Of a DNA stretch of 64,000 nt, positions 8,057 through 18,301 are shown piece by piece. A model generated the notes under the pieces. It searched no databases. It was not told the origin of the DNA and saw only the letters and a program-made list of their open reading frames with translations. Every line of letters begins with the position of its first letter. Within the stretch, counting starts at the first letter, position 1. A program made the position numbers and the translations under genes. This DNA is from Gemmatimonadota bacterium (GTDB lineage Bacteria > JBHIER01 > G020348925): positions 3,851,601-3,915,600 of the forward strand of contig CP070758.1 in the NCBI GenBank assembly GCA_020348925.1. Reading direction: 5' to 3'.

Positions 8057-11000
8057 TCAGCAGTCCAATTTCTTTTGGCGACCGCTCTCGTCATCGACTC
8101 CCCGGCGGACCAATCCTCGCCATGCCGTCTGCACCTCAGCGGTGACGTGCTCTGGGTCTCCGGCCGCCTCGAAGACAGGACGGCGCTTGTGCTGCTCCTG
8201 GTGATGCGGAAACATGGCGACGAAAAACTCGCTCCAGCCTCCCATGCGCATCCGCACCAGATCGTAGCGCTCCGGAAAGCGCTGCGCCTCCTCCAACGTG
8301 CTGGGGTCCGCGCAACTAATCGACATCATGTTCGGGCCGATCTTCCCCTCCGCGAACTGCCGGATCAGTTCCTTGAGTTGTTCAAGGGGAAAGTTCTCCC
8401 GGATGTTGATATCGACCGGAGAACCGCACGACAGGCCCACGCCTATGGGATCAGTATGCGCGGGATCGTCGTATGCTGTTTTACCCTCTGCCCAGGAGTG
8501 CAGGGATTTTATCGCCACTCGGCCGCGCGCGGGCACGGGGAGATCGAGCGGCGTCGAGGAGGGGCTGAAATCCGACGCCACCGTCTGGCCGTTCCGCCGC
8601 CCGTCCGCGGACGCTCCCAGGAAGGAGCCCACACCGGCGTAATCCTCGAAGGTTGCAATGCCCGGGGTGATCACGAACTCAAAAGGGCACTCGTCCGTGC
8701 CATAGCGGCCGCGCAGGATCTCCAGCTTTTCGGAAATCGGGTTCTTCGGATTGCGGATCAAGTCGTACGCCATGTCTACCAAATCTCTCACCACCTTACG
8801 CGCGAAGCGGTCCACCTCCTCATGTCCCTGACCGAACTTGGACAGTCCCAGGGCATAATTGCGCAAATGTTTGAAGCGCTCGGCCTGCACGGCAATCCGA
8901 CCCTCACCGATCGTGCTGCTATAGAACGGTTCTTTCATGTCATAGCCCCAGTTGCAAATGAGGCAATTTACCAGCTCTGGCAAGGTGAATACCGCCTCGT
9001 TGCTGAAGACCATGTGCCGGATGGCCCACAGCGAGTCGATCGCGGTTGCGATACCACTCATCAACGGCGAAAGCAGTTTATAACGAGCGCCGCCGGCTGT
9101 CAAGTCCCGGCTCCGTTCCAAGCAATCGTCGATCAGCGCTGAGAGTAACGGACTCGGACATACCTTGCTTAGATTGCCATAGCGCGAAAGCATGCCGTTG
9201 TAAAAATCGATCAGCTTGTAACGATAATGCTCGAGGAAAAGCTCGTAGAACGCTTCCCAACTATCGATTTCTTCCGCCGGTTTCGAGTGGAAAGACGCCT
9301 TGAGACCCGTGATGTGGATGGGTCCCGCTGCGGCGTACGTGCGACCTCGGTTGAGGGCCATCTCGATGGCATCTGGAACCGGCACAAAGGAGAAAGCAAA
9401 CTCGTTCTTGCCGGCCATGATGGTCTCGAAACATCCATCGCAAACCATGTCGCGGGCATCCGCGAGATCTACAACGGTTCCGGTCTCGATGATCCCCTCA
9501 CCACTTCGCAACAGCCCCGCAATGATCTTGTCGTCGTTAATGAGGAAGGGGTGTCCTCCACCGGAAAGGACGCAACGAGCAGCTTCCTCCAAGACGTCGT
9601 CCGGCGTATCGGGGTGAACTCTGAGCGACAGACAAGGCGCGTTCAATGGCAGACGCCGAGCTGCACGGAGGCACATGCGGGTGACCGCGTTGCACCCGTC
9701 CTCCGGGGTCTCGGCGTCGTTTGCCTTGCAGCCCCCTACGGTGATCTGCTGCACCCATTGGTTGAGGGCAGCACCCTGGGGGAAGTCACCACCCTCATAC
9801 GTAATGGCTACGGAGCCGCGGGATAGCCTGTCGTTGAAATGCCGGTGATTCAACAGAACCTGTTCGTCCATCTTGATCCAGAAACAGTCGATGATTTCCT
9901 GGGCCTCGTCCGGTGTGATCCTATCGGCCTCGTAGAAGGGCGCGAGAAGCTGATCCAGTCGACCAATCGACACGGACTCTCCTGCGATGTGCATGCAGCA
10001 ATGCATACTGAATACGAGCTGAGCAGCTTCCACAAAGGTCGTCGGGGATTCGTTCGCGAGCTTCTCCATCCGCTGGGCAATCGACTTCAGGTTTTCCCTG
10101 TCATGCTGGGAGCCGTACCGCATACCAGAGAGTATTCCTCGCACCAGAGCTGCGTAGTTGCGCATATAGGTCTGCACTCCCTCGAGCGAATAGATGACGG
10201 ACTGAAAGAACTGCTCCACCTCAGTATCCGACGCGTTGGCGCGGAGGCGCTCTGCTTCGTCGAGGAGACCTCCGATTCCCTTCTCCAGTAGTCGATGGTA
10301 GTTGGGTACGTTGTGGCCTGCCGCACCCCCCTCGCTCAGCTTCATTACGAACGCCTCGGTTCGCTCGTCCTCCTGCAGGTAATGCATCACCTCATACCCC
10401 GATCCGAGGGTGTAATCCGGCACTACGCCGACGATGATCTCTTTGGGATGGATACGGTATGTGCCGAATCTGCGACCGGGCTCTTCACTACTCAACAGTT
10501 CCAACGTCTTCTTGACCGCGAGCCCCTTGCGCTCCGCCACGGAAACCTTCAGCAAGTGCTGGTCCTTTTCATCCAGGTAGTCCTTCAGGTGGCCGAGTTC
10601 GGGTGCCGCTCGGCGCCGGTACCAGGTATCGTGCCATCGGCTAAACGTGTATCCCAGAAGCTCGATAACCCGGTCGGTGGGATGCGGCTTGAGGTCGATG
10701 GCGCGGTTGCCCACACGATAGAGATAGTCCTTGGTGTTGTAAAACATCAATCCATTCTCGCTGCGGATATTGAAGAATTCGTTCATCAGTACGGTCAGAG
10801 TGCGATGCGGCGCAGGCAGCTCGAGCTCCAGAGCACTGGGCACGTACCAGTGGTTCCCCAAATCGGCATGCGATACATTGAGGTGGCGACACTTGATGTA
10901 ATGTTTCTCGTCTCCAATCATGTTCTGCAATACCTCGACGAAGGTCATAATGCTTTTGGCATAAGAGATTTGATAGATACCGAGTTCTTTTCCTGGGCCG

Positions 11001-11932
11001 ATTTTCGCCGAACGATCGGGGGGACTTTCTTCCTCAACGCGGTACTTGACTCCGTCCTCGCCATTGTGTCGAACGAGCTTCATGTAGCGATGAAAGGGCT
11101 GACTCTGCCCCACCAGGCGATAGTTGACCCCGTCCGGGTCATTGACGCGAACCAGCTTGACGTGCGCTCGCTCGTCGTCGTTAACGATTATGTTGCCGCC
11201 GTGATCGCGGCCAATCAAGTTCTCGAGCTCGCTGTCCGCCATGCCTAATAACTGTTGCCAGTCATGAATAAATCGCTGCGTGAGACAGAAGCATCCTCCT
11301 TTGTGTTGGGGGAACTCGTCCCCGACGATCGCGCGGGCCGAGAAACCCACCGGGTCTACCGACGAAATCAAACCATGGAGCATCCGACCACCGTAGATGC
11401 GTCCGCTGTGAAGGCTATCTCCAATGGTGCAGTTTGTCTTCTCCTCATCGATGGCGTCGCCAAGTTCGGCCATAACCCTGTCTGCTATTTCTTTCGTCTT
11501 ATCCTCCTGAAGTGACTTGATTTGGAAGAACAGTTCACCGCCGTCGAGGGCGTAGGGCGGCTGATGGTCTGCCAGAACCTGGTGCAACACTTCGCGCCCC
11601 TCGAACAGTGCATCGTCCAGGGGAATGGCGTTCTCTTCGCTCCACCGACGCCACTGATCGAAGCTGACGCCGGTCACAGCGACCCACATGAAGTCGCTTT
11701 CCTCGGCGGAAGCATGGAGATCCGCCGCGAGGTGTTTCATTCTTGAAAAGCTTAGTGCTTCGGGAGATTTGAAATGTACGGTCAGGTAAGCGGAGTGCTC
11801 CGAGACGAAGGGTATTCCTACCTGGGCGTAACGCAGCGCAATATCTTCAAGATCCCCATCCCGGAAGCGGCGGGAAAGAGCGACGGCCTTTCTCGACCCT
11901 GACAATTTGAAAGCCTGATCTGGTGTAAGCAT
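8057..11932 (-). CDS. DyP-type peroxidase domain fused to a glycyl radical enzyme (pyruvate formate-lyase family)
   Basis: An uninterrupted 1291-residue ORF from the ATG at 11932, chosen because AAGGAGGT lies 8 bases upstream; the frame extends 27 codons further without a site. Residues about 1-375 resemble DyP-type heme peroxidases: GGELFFQIKS, then GGCFCLTQRFIHDW...LIGR, then the ligand-histidine block ERAHVKLVRVNDP (His257). The family's GxxDG motif is replaced by LISSVDP. Residues about 390-1290 form a glycyl radical enzyme domain with active-site Cys834 in DGCFETIMAGKNE and the radical loop MRMGGWSEFF (Gly1232). The tail after this loop is about 59 residues, longer than usual. No radical-SAM activase is adjacent. 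The substrate is unknown; the pairing of heme peroxidase and oxygen-sensitive radical enzyme is striking. Confidence 0.82.
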   Translation of the reverse strand: MLTPDQAFKLSGSRKAVALSRRFRDGDLEDIALRYAQVGIPFVSEHSAYLTVHFKSPEALSFSRMKHLAADLHASAEESDFMWVAVTGVSFDQWRRWSEENAIPLDDALFEGREVLHQVLADHQPPYALDGGELFFQIKSLQEDKTKEIADRVMAELGDAIDEEKTNCTIGDSLHSGRIYGGRMLHGLISSVDPVGFSARAIVGDEFPQHKGGCFCLTQRFIHDWQQLLGMADSELENLIGRDHGGNIIVNDDERAHVKLVRVNDPDGVNYRLVGQSQPFHRYMKLVRHNGEDGVKYRVEEESPPDRSAKIGPGKELGIYQISYAKSIMTFVEVLQNMIGDEKHYIKCRHLNVSHADLGNHWYVPSALELELPAPHRTLTVLMNEFFNIRSENGLMFYNTKDYLYRVGNRAIDLKPHPTDRVIELLGYTFSRWHDTWYRRRAAPELGHLKDYLDEKDQHLLKVSVAERKGLAVKKTLELLSSEEPGRRFGTYRIHPKEIIVGVVPDYTLGSGYEVMHYLQEDERTEAFVMKLSEGGAAGHNVPNYHRLLEKGIGGLLDEAERLRANASDTEVEQFFQSVIYSLEGVQTYMRNYAALVRGILSGMRYGSQHDRENLKSIAQRMEKLANESPTTFVEAAQLVFSMHCCMHIAGESVSIGRLDQLLAPFYEADRITPDEAQEIIDCFWIKMDEQVLLNHRHFNDRLSRGSVAITYEGGDFPQGAALNQWVQQITVGGCKANDAETPEDGCNAVTRMCLRAARRLPLNAPCLSLRVHPDTPDDVLEEAARCVLSGGGHPFLINDDKIIAGLLRSGEGIIETGTVVDLADARDMVCDGCFETIMAGKNEFAFSFVPVPDAIEMALNRGRTYAAAGPIHITGLKASFHSKPAEEIDSWEAFYELFLEHYRYKLIDFYNGMLSRYGNLSKVCPSPLLSALIDDCLERSRDLTAGGARYKLLSPLMSGIATAIDSLWAIRHMVFSNEAVFTLPELVNCLICNWGYDMKEPFYSSTIGEGRIAVQAERFKHLRNYALGLSKFGQGHEEVDRFARKVVRDLVDMAYDLIRNPKNPISEKLEILRGRYGTDECPFEFVITPGIATFEDYAGVGSFLGASADGRRNGQTVASDFSPSSTPLDLPVPARGRVAIKSLHSWAEGKTAYDDPAHTDPIGVGLSCGSPVDINIRENFPLEQLKELIRQFAEGKIGPNMMSISCADPSTLEEAQRFPERYDLVRMRMGGWSEFFVAMFPHHQEQHKRRPVFEAAGDPEHVTAEVQTAWRGLVRRGVDDESGRQKKLDC

Positions 11933-12042
11933 CGAAAGATACCTCCTTGCATATTCGTTCAAAATGGGGGGCGATTTTGAGTTTCCACAAACGCTTGCAG
12001 AAGAACCTGTCATTCTCGACAGGTTTCGAAACTATCAGTAAC

Positions 12043-12393
12043 CTAAGCAGCCGCATTTGAGTCTGGTATCATAAGAAAGAATTGTGCACCGTGCTGGAGA
12101 GGCCCTCCTAAAACGACGTGTTCCGCGGAGCTGTGTGGGCGAAGGAGATAATAATAACCGGATCCGTCGTGACACAGAGTCCGCATGTCGTCAGCGGACA
12201 GCCGGTGCAAGTAATTGATTGGGAAATCAGGATTGAGAGTATGACAAATCGAGTTCTGAGCACGAGGCTCCCTTTCCCGTTCAAAGACGAACCTCTCTGA
12301 CTCATACACTCTGCGGCGTAATCCAAACCACGCTGTGAACGGCTGGAAATCAAGTGCTTCGAATGGTCCCTGAGAGTTTTTTTCTACGTTCAT
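12043..12393 (-). CDS. small hypothetical protein upstream of the peroxidase/glycyl-radical fusion
   Basis: A 116-codon ORF on the same strand, ending about 110 bases before the fusion gene's start. It has no signal peptide or membrane segment. The N-terminal half is charged (RRRVYESERFVFERERE) and the C-terminal half has GYYYLLRPHSSAEHVVLGG. I do not recognise the family. The ribosome binding site (GGATGG) is modest. Support is its position, length and a reasonable amino-acid mix, so it may be spurious. Confidence 0.4.
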   Translation of the reverse strand: MNVEKNSQGPFEALDFQPFTAWFGLRRRVYESERFVFEREREPRAQNSICHTLNPDFPINYLHRLSADDMRTLCHDGSGYYYLLRPHSSAEHVVLGGPLQHGAQFFLMIPDSNAAA

Positions 12394-12527
12394 CTGTCCA
12401 TCCGTGTCGTAAGCGGTGCAAGGATTCGCTCACCGCCGCGAGTTTGCGAGGGTCTGGTGCACAACAAGGTCGGGCCACGCATCACCAGATGTACAAGTTT
12501 CCACGATGTTTCGCGCGGAAGGATATG

Positions 12528-13166
12528 CTACAATCCCAATTCCTCGCCAACTATTATCACGGTGATGACCGGCTTATAGGTGTCGTTATCAAACTGCCTT
12601 TCAATGATAACTGTTTTATTACAAATCCTCCATGGAGATGAACAATCAATGCATTCGCCTGTTTCACCACATGGTGGCATCGGATCAAAATGTGTATGAC
12701 GTTTCACATTCAAAGGAGCAGCCGTCGTCCTGATCCTTTCCAGCGCCTCTTCGAGGCTCTTCACAATCTTATTTATTCCTACTATTATTAGGACCTGGTC
12801 CGGCCCGAAGAGCATGGCGGCGACACGGTTCCCAAGGGCATCCACGTTGACAATTTTGCCGTCCAACGTCAGAGCATTCGTACCCGTCACAAACACGTCG
12901 GAAGTCAATGCTCGCTTCTTAAGCCGCATATTGTCTTCAGCGCTGACTCCACTTTGCCATGGGTTCAGGAAAGTATAGTTGCCCTTCTCCAGAGCATCGA
13001 CAAGGCCTATTTGCCTTAATGTAACAGAATCGCCAAATCCAACGATACTGCCCTCAGGAATCATTGAAAGAACCTTCTTTAAAGCTTGTTTCCCATTCTC
13101 CACATAGAGGGCCGAAATATTGTTCTGGTTCAATGTTTCAATCAAACTTGGGATTTCTTGTTTCAT
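12528..13166 (-). CDS. LUD-domain (lactate utilization LutC/YkgG-type, DUF162) protein
   Basis: A 212-residue protein matching the LUD fold. It has an N-terminal helix with ...NNISALYVENGKQAL, the nucleotide/sugar-like loop IPEGSIVGFGDSVTLRQIGLVD, then VFVTGTNALTLDGKIVNVDALGNRVAAMLFGPDQV, a block highly typical of stand-alone DUF162 proteins. A cysteine cluster near the C-terminus (PCGETGECIDCSSPWRIC) may bind a metal or Fe-S centre. Family members take part in lactate oxidation or other reductive steps; no other lut gene is adjacent, so its pathway is open. A good promoter lies about 600 bases upstream with no clear gene between. Confidence 0.85.
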   Translation of the reverse strand: MKQEIPSLIETLNQNNISALYVENGKQALKKVLSMIPEGSIVGFGDSVTLRQIGLVDALEKGNYTFLNPWQSGVSAEDNMRLKKRALTSDVFVTGTNALTLDGKIVNVDALGNRVAAMLFGPDQVLIIVGINKIVKSLEEALERIRTTAAPLNVKRHTHFDPMPPCGETGECIDCSSPWRICNKTVIIERQFDNDTYKPVITVIIVGEELGL

Positions 13167-13771
13167 TGGTTCCTGTCTTTTATCTTAGACTCATGGGAAG
13201 GAAATTCTCATGAACACATGATGTCATTATCACGGTCCAGCGTCACAAAACACCTGCGCGTTCATGCGTCGGGTGAATTTGTTATTGGGGTCCTCTCCAT
13301 GTTTTCTTCCGTGTATGTATGTTGCCTCGATAGCTTTCACTTGCGTGTCGCCAATATGATAGTAAGATGCTTGTCCTTCGATACTGCTGCATCTCCTGAG
13401 CCTTCGCCGAGAAATGCTTGATACCCGAGATGTCGAAGAGTACTCGGAGTACAAGAGATCATGACAAACCTGCCTCGAATCGATCCTTCAACGGCGGTGT
13501 TCGAGTAGTACCATCTTCTTCCTCATTAGGAACAAGAATCAGACGGCCTGTGAGCCGAGCGGCCTTTTGCAACCAGTTCGAGAGTTCCTTGTTGTGAGGA
13601 GATCGAATTCCCCAGGTCATCAGTCTTGTCAATGAGGTTCCACGTGCCGTCAATACGAATTCATCGGTAGAGTCTGTCTCCAATCCAGGGAATGGGCCTA
13701 TCGTACCAAAGCACCACCGCCTCAATTTGCTCCACCATCCAAAATGTTATTCATTCGTTGAATTTAATCTA
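13167..13771. other. long stretch without a recognisable gene
   Basis: About 600 bases between a strong minus-strand promoter and the LUD gene. Two short minus-strand ORFs (13725-13459 and 13454-13230) lie end to end in different frames. Their peptides (for example SNWLQKAARLTGRLILVP and YIHGRKHGEDPNNKF) look protein-like but match nothing I know. A decayed gene is possible. Nothing else supportable was seen. Confidence 0.4.
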
Positions 13772-13800
13772 AGTATATGAAACATTTTGATAAATGTCAA
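13772..13800 (-). promoter_or_regulatory. sigma70-type promoter
   Basis: Read on the minus strand: TTGACA (13800-13795), a 17-base spacer and TATACT (13777-13772). It is a near-consensus promoter directed at the LUD gene and the fragmentary stretch before it. Confidence 0.65.
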
Positions 13801-14012
13801 GGAAATTTCTTTCAATGTCGTGAATATTGATGAGGGTTATGACTTCTGTCCTGCATGACTCGCTACTGAGACTCAGAGTCACGGAGACACGTAGCAAACA
13901 GTCTTTAGCTTTCCATGTCTGGAATCAATGAGGATAAGTGGTGGAAACTCAAACCTATTTTAAAACTCCGCCCTTGCCGACATCAAAGAAGTGAAGGCAG
14001 GAACTAGGCCAA

Positions 14013-14040
14013 AAGGGCGGCTGCAGAGAAAGCCGCCCTT
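14013..14040 (-). terminator. intrinsic terminator after the RDD gene
   Basis: A perfect 10-bp stem, AAGGGCGGCT (14013-14022) with AGCCGCCCTT (14031-14040) and an 8-base loop, continues into A/T pairs on both sides. It lies about 35 bases past the RDD stop codon and ends in T residues on the minus strand; it could act in both directions. Confidence 0.8.
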
Positions 14041-14074
14041 TCTTTTGAACGCTGTAAAGAAGAAACAGAATACT

Positions 14075-14650
14075 TTATGATGTAATCTCGATGACACGCG
14101 TCCCGGCGATCTTGTCCCCGATCCGCTCGCCGTTTTCGTCAGTGATGACGAGAATAACCTCGATGATGATGGCAACGAGATACAAAACGGCCCCGATGAT
14201 CCAGCCGACAACAGGAATCACCATGAAAATCATGGGGATTATGAAAGGGAGATTGCGCTTGATCGACAAGACGTAATCACACCGCTGGCCTGTCTCAACC
14301 ATGACAGCTCTGAGGTTCAATAACTTTTTACCCAAACTCTGACCGTCAACCGGTTCGAAGGTGAACCCATCGCGCAAAGCCATGTAGGCAGCCCCAATGA
14401 GCCACCCAATGACAGGGATCAGACCGACGATGTAGCTGATGACAATGTCGATAATCGCCGCAACCGCCCTCTTCCCGATGTCGGCTTTGGCCAGCTCCTG
14501 TGGTGGTGTCGGCTCACGATCCCCCTTCTTCTCCGCCGGTTTCATTTCCGCCGGTGCTTCCTCTTTTTTCTGAGACTCTGCAGGACCCTCTTTCTTTTGA
14601 GCGGACTCTGCTGTTTGGGAAGATTCTTCTTTCCGTTCCTCTTCAGCCAT
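14075..14650 (-). CDS. RDD-family membrane protein with a charged N-terminal linker
   Basis: About 191 residues from the ATG at 14650, which follows AAGGAGGTG closely. Residues 1-55 are a low-complexity stretch of Glu, Lys, Ala and Pro (EEERKEESSQ, KKEEAPAEMKPAEKK). The RDD domain follows: KRAVAAIIDIVISYIV (first membrane segment, with the family's R..A..ID), GQSLGKKLLNLR, a further hydrophobic pair near 135-170, and DKIAGTRVI at the end. RDD proteins are inner-membrane proteins, some acting as ion exchangers. The acidic/basic linker is unusual and may be a protein-interaction tail. It stands alone between ade and a terminator. Confidence 0.85.
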   Translation of the reverse strand: MAEEERKEESSQTAESAQKKEGPAESQKKEEAPAEMKPAEKKGDREPTPPQELAKADIGKRAVAAIIDIVISYIVGLIPVIGWLIGAAYMALRDGFTFEPVDGQSLGKKLLNLRAVMVETGQRCDYVLSIKRNLPFIIPMIFMVIPVVGWIIGAVLYLVAIIIEVILVITDENGERIGDKIAGTRVIEITS

Positions 14651-14697
14651 AACTGTCACCTCCTTAAGAAACTCTGAATAGTGTTATTCCTTCCACT

Positions 14698-16458
14698 CTA
14701 CTCAAACAAATCCACAATTTGAAATGTATTCACATCCACCAGCCCTTGATCCGTCACTTTCAACTCAGGTATGACCGGAAGGGCCAGAAATGAGAGTGTT
14801 GTAAAAGGACTGTCCAATCGAACGCCCAAATCCCTTGCAGCCTGATGCACACGATCGAGCCCCTCGCAGACTGTTTCCAAAGGCTGATCGGACATGAGAC
14901 CGGCCACAGGCAACGGAAGTGACGCTCCAACGTCTCTGTCCGAGACCACCACAAATCCACCACCCATCCTCCCAATCTCTTGGACCGCTCTGACCATATC
15001 ACCGTCGTCCACACCGACGACAATAACGTTGTGCGCGTCGTGGGCCACCGACGATGCCAATGCTCCCTTCTTGAGACCGAATCCGTTTACGAGAGCAAGT
15101 CCTATATTGCCCGTTCCACTGTGTCGTTCAATAACAGCTACTTTTAAAACATCCTCCTCCGGATCAGAAACGATTGTTCCAAGTTCCGTTTTGACATCCT
15201 GAACAAGATGTCTCGTAACGATCTGATTCTCGATAAGCCCGATTACTCTTGCCTTTGACCCATTGGCTTCAATTCTGAAGCTGTCCTCAGAGAGGGGCGG
15301 CAGGTGCACGGACTCGAAAACAGTATCGCTGGAATAAAAGGGAATATCACTTTTTATCAGACCTTCTTGAGCGACTATCTGGCCGGACTTGAGAACAGTC
15401 TCAACATGAAATTCCTTCAGGTCGTCAACGACAACAAGATCGGCAATATAACCGGGTGCCACAGCCCCACGTCTCTTCAAACCGAAATATTCCGCCGGAT
15501 GTAACGTCACGAGTTGGACCGCCATCACAGGATCAAGTCCTAAAGAGACTGCCTTTTGTAGAATGTGGTCCATATGGCCTTCGACCCGCAGATCTTCCGG
15601 ATGCCGGTCATCCGTGACGAATAGACAACGCCTCGAAGTGGATGCATTGATAACCGGGAGCAGCTCAGCCAGGTTCTTGGCGGCCGATCCCTCTCGAATC
15701 ATCAGCCGCATCCCCAACCTCAGTTTCGCCTCGGCCTCCTCCCGTGTTGTGCATTCATGATCGGATCCAATTCCCGCTGTGACATAGGCATTGAGCTCCG
15801 GACCCGCAACCCGGGGGGCATGACCATCGATGACGACCCCTGACTTGGAAGAGATCACGAGCTTCCCCAGGACTTCGGGTGTTCCGAAGATGACGCCGGG
15901 AAAATTCATCATCTCCCCCAATCCAAGAACCCGATCGTACTTGAGAGCCTGCGCGATCTCATCCTCCCCCAGGGAAGCGCCGGCCGTCTCCAGGAGTGTG
16001 GCCGGAACGCAGGAGGGAACCATGACGAAAACGTCCAAGGGAATTCCCTCGCTGGCCTTGAGCATATACTCGATTCCGTTTAATCCCAAGACGTTGGCGA
16101 TCTCATGAGGATCGATGACGACCGCTGTCGTTCCACGAGGAACAACGGCCCGGGCAAACTCCGACAGCGTCACGTGAGAACTTTCCACGTGGACGTGCCC
16201 GTCTATGAAGCCTGGTAGTAAATACTTCCCCTGGAGATCGAGAACCTGCTTCCCCTCCGTGTAGGACTCCCCAATGCCGGCTATGAAAGCACCACTGACG
16301 ACCACATGGGATTCGCGCACTTCACCGCAAAACACATCAACCAGACGAGCGTTCTTCAACAGAAGATCGCCGGGCTCATCACCGCGTGCCACGGTGATGC
16401 GGCGTTTCAAATCCTCCACAGAAATGTCTGTGCCTGTTCGTTTTCCAGCGGTACTCAT
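14698..16458 (-). CDS. ade: adenine deaminase
   Basis: A 586-residue amidohydrolase that converts adenine to hypoxanthine and ammonia for purine salvage. The metal-binding block PGFIDGHVHVESSHVT and the following GTTAVVIDPHEIANVLG are clearly those of Ade, and the C-terminal half has the family's conserved VVVSDRDV and LPLPVAGLMS blocks. Length is normal. It lies 7 bases after purA and forms a purine unit with purA and hpt: adenine enters as hypoxanthine, Hpt makes IMP, and PurA sends IMP toward AMP. Confidence 0.95.
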   Translation of the reverse strand: MSTAGKRTGTDISVEDLKRRITVARGDEPGDLLLKNARLVDVFCGEVRESHVVVSGAFIAGIGESYTEGKQVLDLQGKYLLPGFIDGHVHVESSHVTLSEFARAVVPRGTTAVVIDPHEIANVLGLNGIEYMLKASEGIPLDVFVMVPSCVPATLLETAGASLGEDEIAQALKYDRVLGLGEMMNFPGVIFGTPEVLGKLVISSKSGVVIDGHAPRVAGPELNAYVTAGIGSDHECTTREEAEAKLRLGMRLMIREGSAAKNLAELLPVINASTSRRCLFVTDDRHPEDLRVEGHMDHILQKAVSLGLDPVMAVQLVTLHPAEYFGLKRRGAVAPGYIADLVVVDDLKEFHVETVLKSGQIVAQEGLIKSDIPFYSSDTVFESVHLPPLSEDSFRIEANGSKARVIGLIENQIVTRHLVQDVKTELGTIVSDPEEDVLKVAVIERHSGTGNIGLALVNGFGLKKGALASSVAHDAHNVIVVGVDDGDMVRAVQEIGRMGGGFVVVSDRDVGASLPLPVAGLMSDQPLETVCEGLDRVHQAARDLGVRLDSPFTTLSFLALPVIPELKVTDQGLVDVNTFQIVDLFE

Positions 16459-16465
16459 CGCTCCC

Positions 16466-17764
<1,299 letters not shown>

Positions 17765-18301
17765 TCAATCAATATGATTTTTTAATTCTATATACCCAAT
17801 GTACGGTAAATTCCTAAATTGCTCATCGTAATCCAGGCCATATCCGACGAGAAATCGATCCGGGACTGTCATTCCAAGGTAGTCTATGTTGACCTCTGCG
17901 GCATGCCGATCGGGTTTGTCCAGAAGGACGCACGTTTTTAAGCTCTGCGGCTTTCGCTCCCATAACGTCTCCAGAAGAAATTGCAGAGACAAACCCGTGT
18001 CAACGATATCCTCGACAAGAAGAACCTCTTTGCCCTCTATCGAGTCTCTCAGATCTGAGACAAGGGTTATTGTTCCCGAACTCTCCGTCCCGGATCCGTA
18101 ACTGGCCACGGCGATGAAATCGGTCTTCACCGGAATGGTCAGGCGACGGACAAGGTCGGCCATAAATATCCAGGCGCCTTTAAGCACGCCGACAACATGG
18201 AGAACCTTGCCGTCATACTCTGACGAGATCTGTCGCCCAAGCTCCCTCACCGTGCCGTGTATCTCGTCCTCAGAGATCAGAGGAATAACGTTACCGTTCA
18301 C
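17765..18301 (-). CDS. hpt: hypoxanthine phosphoribosyltransferase
   Basis: About 178 residues. It makes IMP (and GMP) from hypoxanthine (guanine) and PRPP. The PRPP-binding loop VLLVEDIVDTGLSLQFL and the KPDRHAAEVNIDYLGMTVPDRFLVGYGLDYDE block are diagnostic. The open frame runs upstream to 18379, but the GTG at 18301 (VNGNVIPLIS) has GAAGAGG six to nine bases before it and fits the usual family N-terminus. This start overlaps the end of the TonB gene by 11 bases, suggesting coupled translation. Confidence 0.93.
   Translation of the reverse strand: MNGNVIPLISEDEIHGTVRELGRQISSEYDGKVLHVVGVLKGAWIFMADLVRRLTIPVKTDFIAVASYGSGTESSGTITLVSDLRDSIEGKEVLLVEDIVDTGLSLQFLLETLWERKPQSLKTCVLLDKPDRHAAEVNIDYLGMTVPDRFLVGYGLDYDEQFRNLPYIGYIELKNHID

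Noticed and set aside
7979..9142. 387-codon plus-strand ORF, with others up to 11248
   Set aside because: Antisense shadow of the peroxidase/glycyl-radical gene; no motif.
13230..13725. Transposase or other gene remnant
   Set aside because: Two protein-like fragments are present but I cannot match them to any family, so no pseudogene is claimed.
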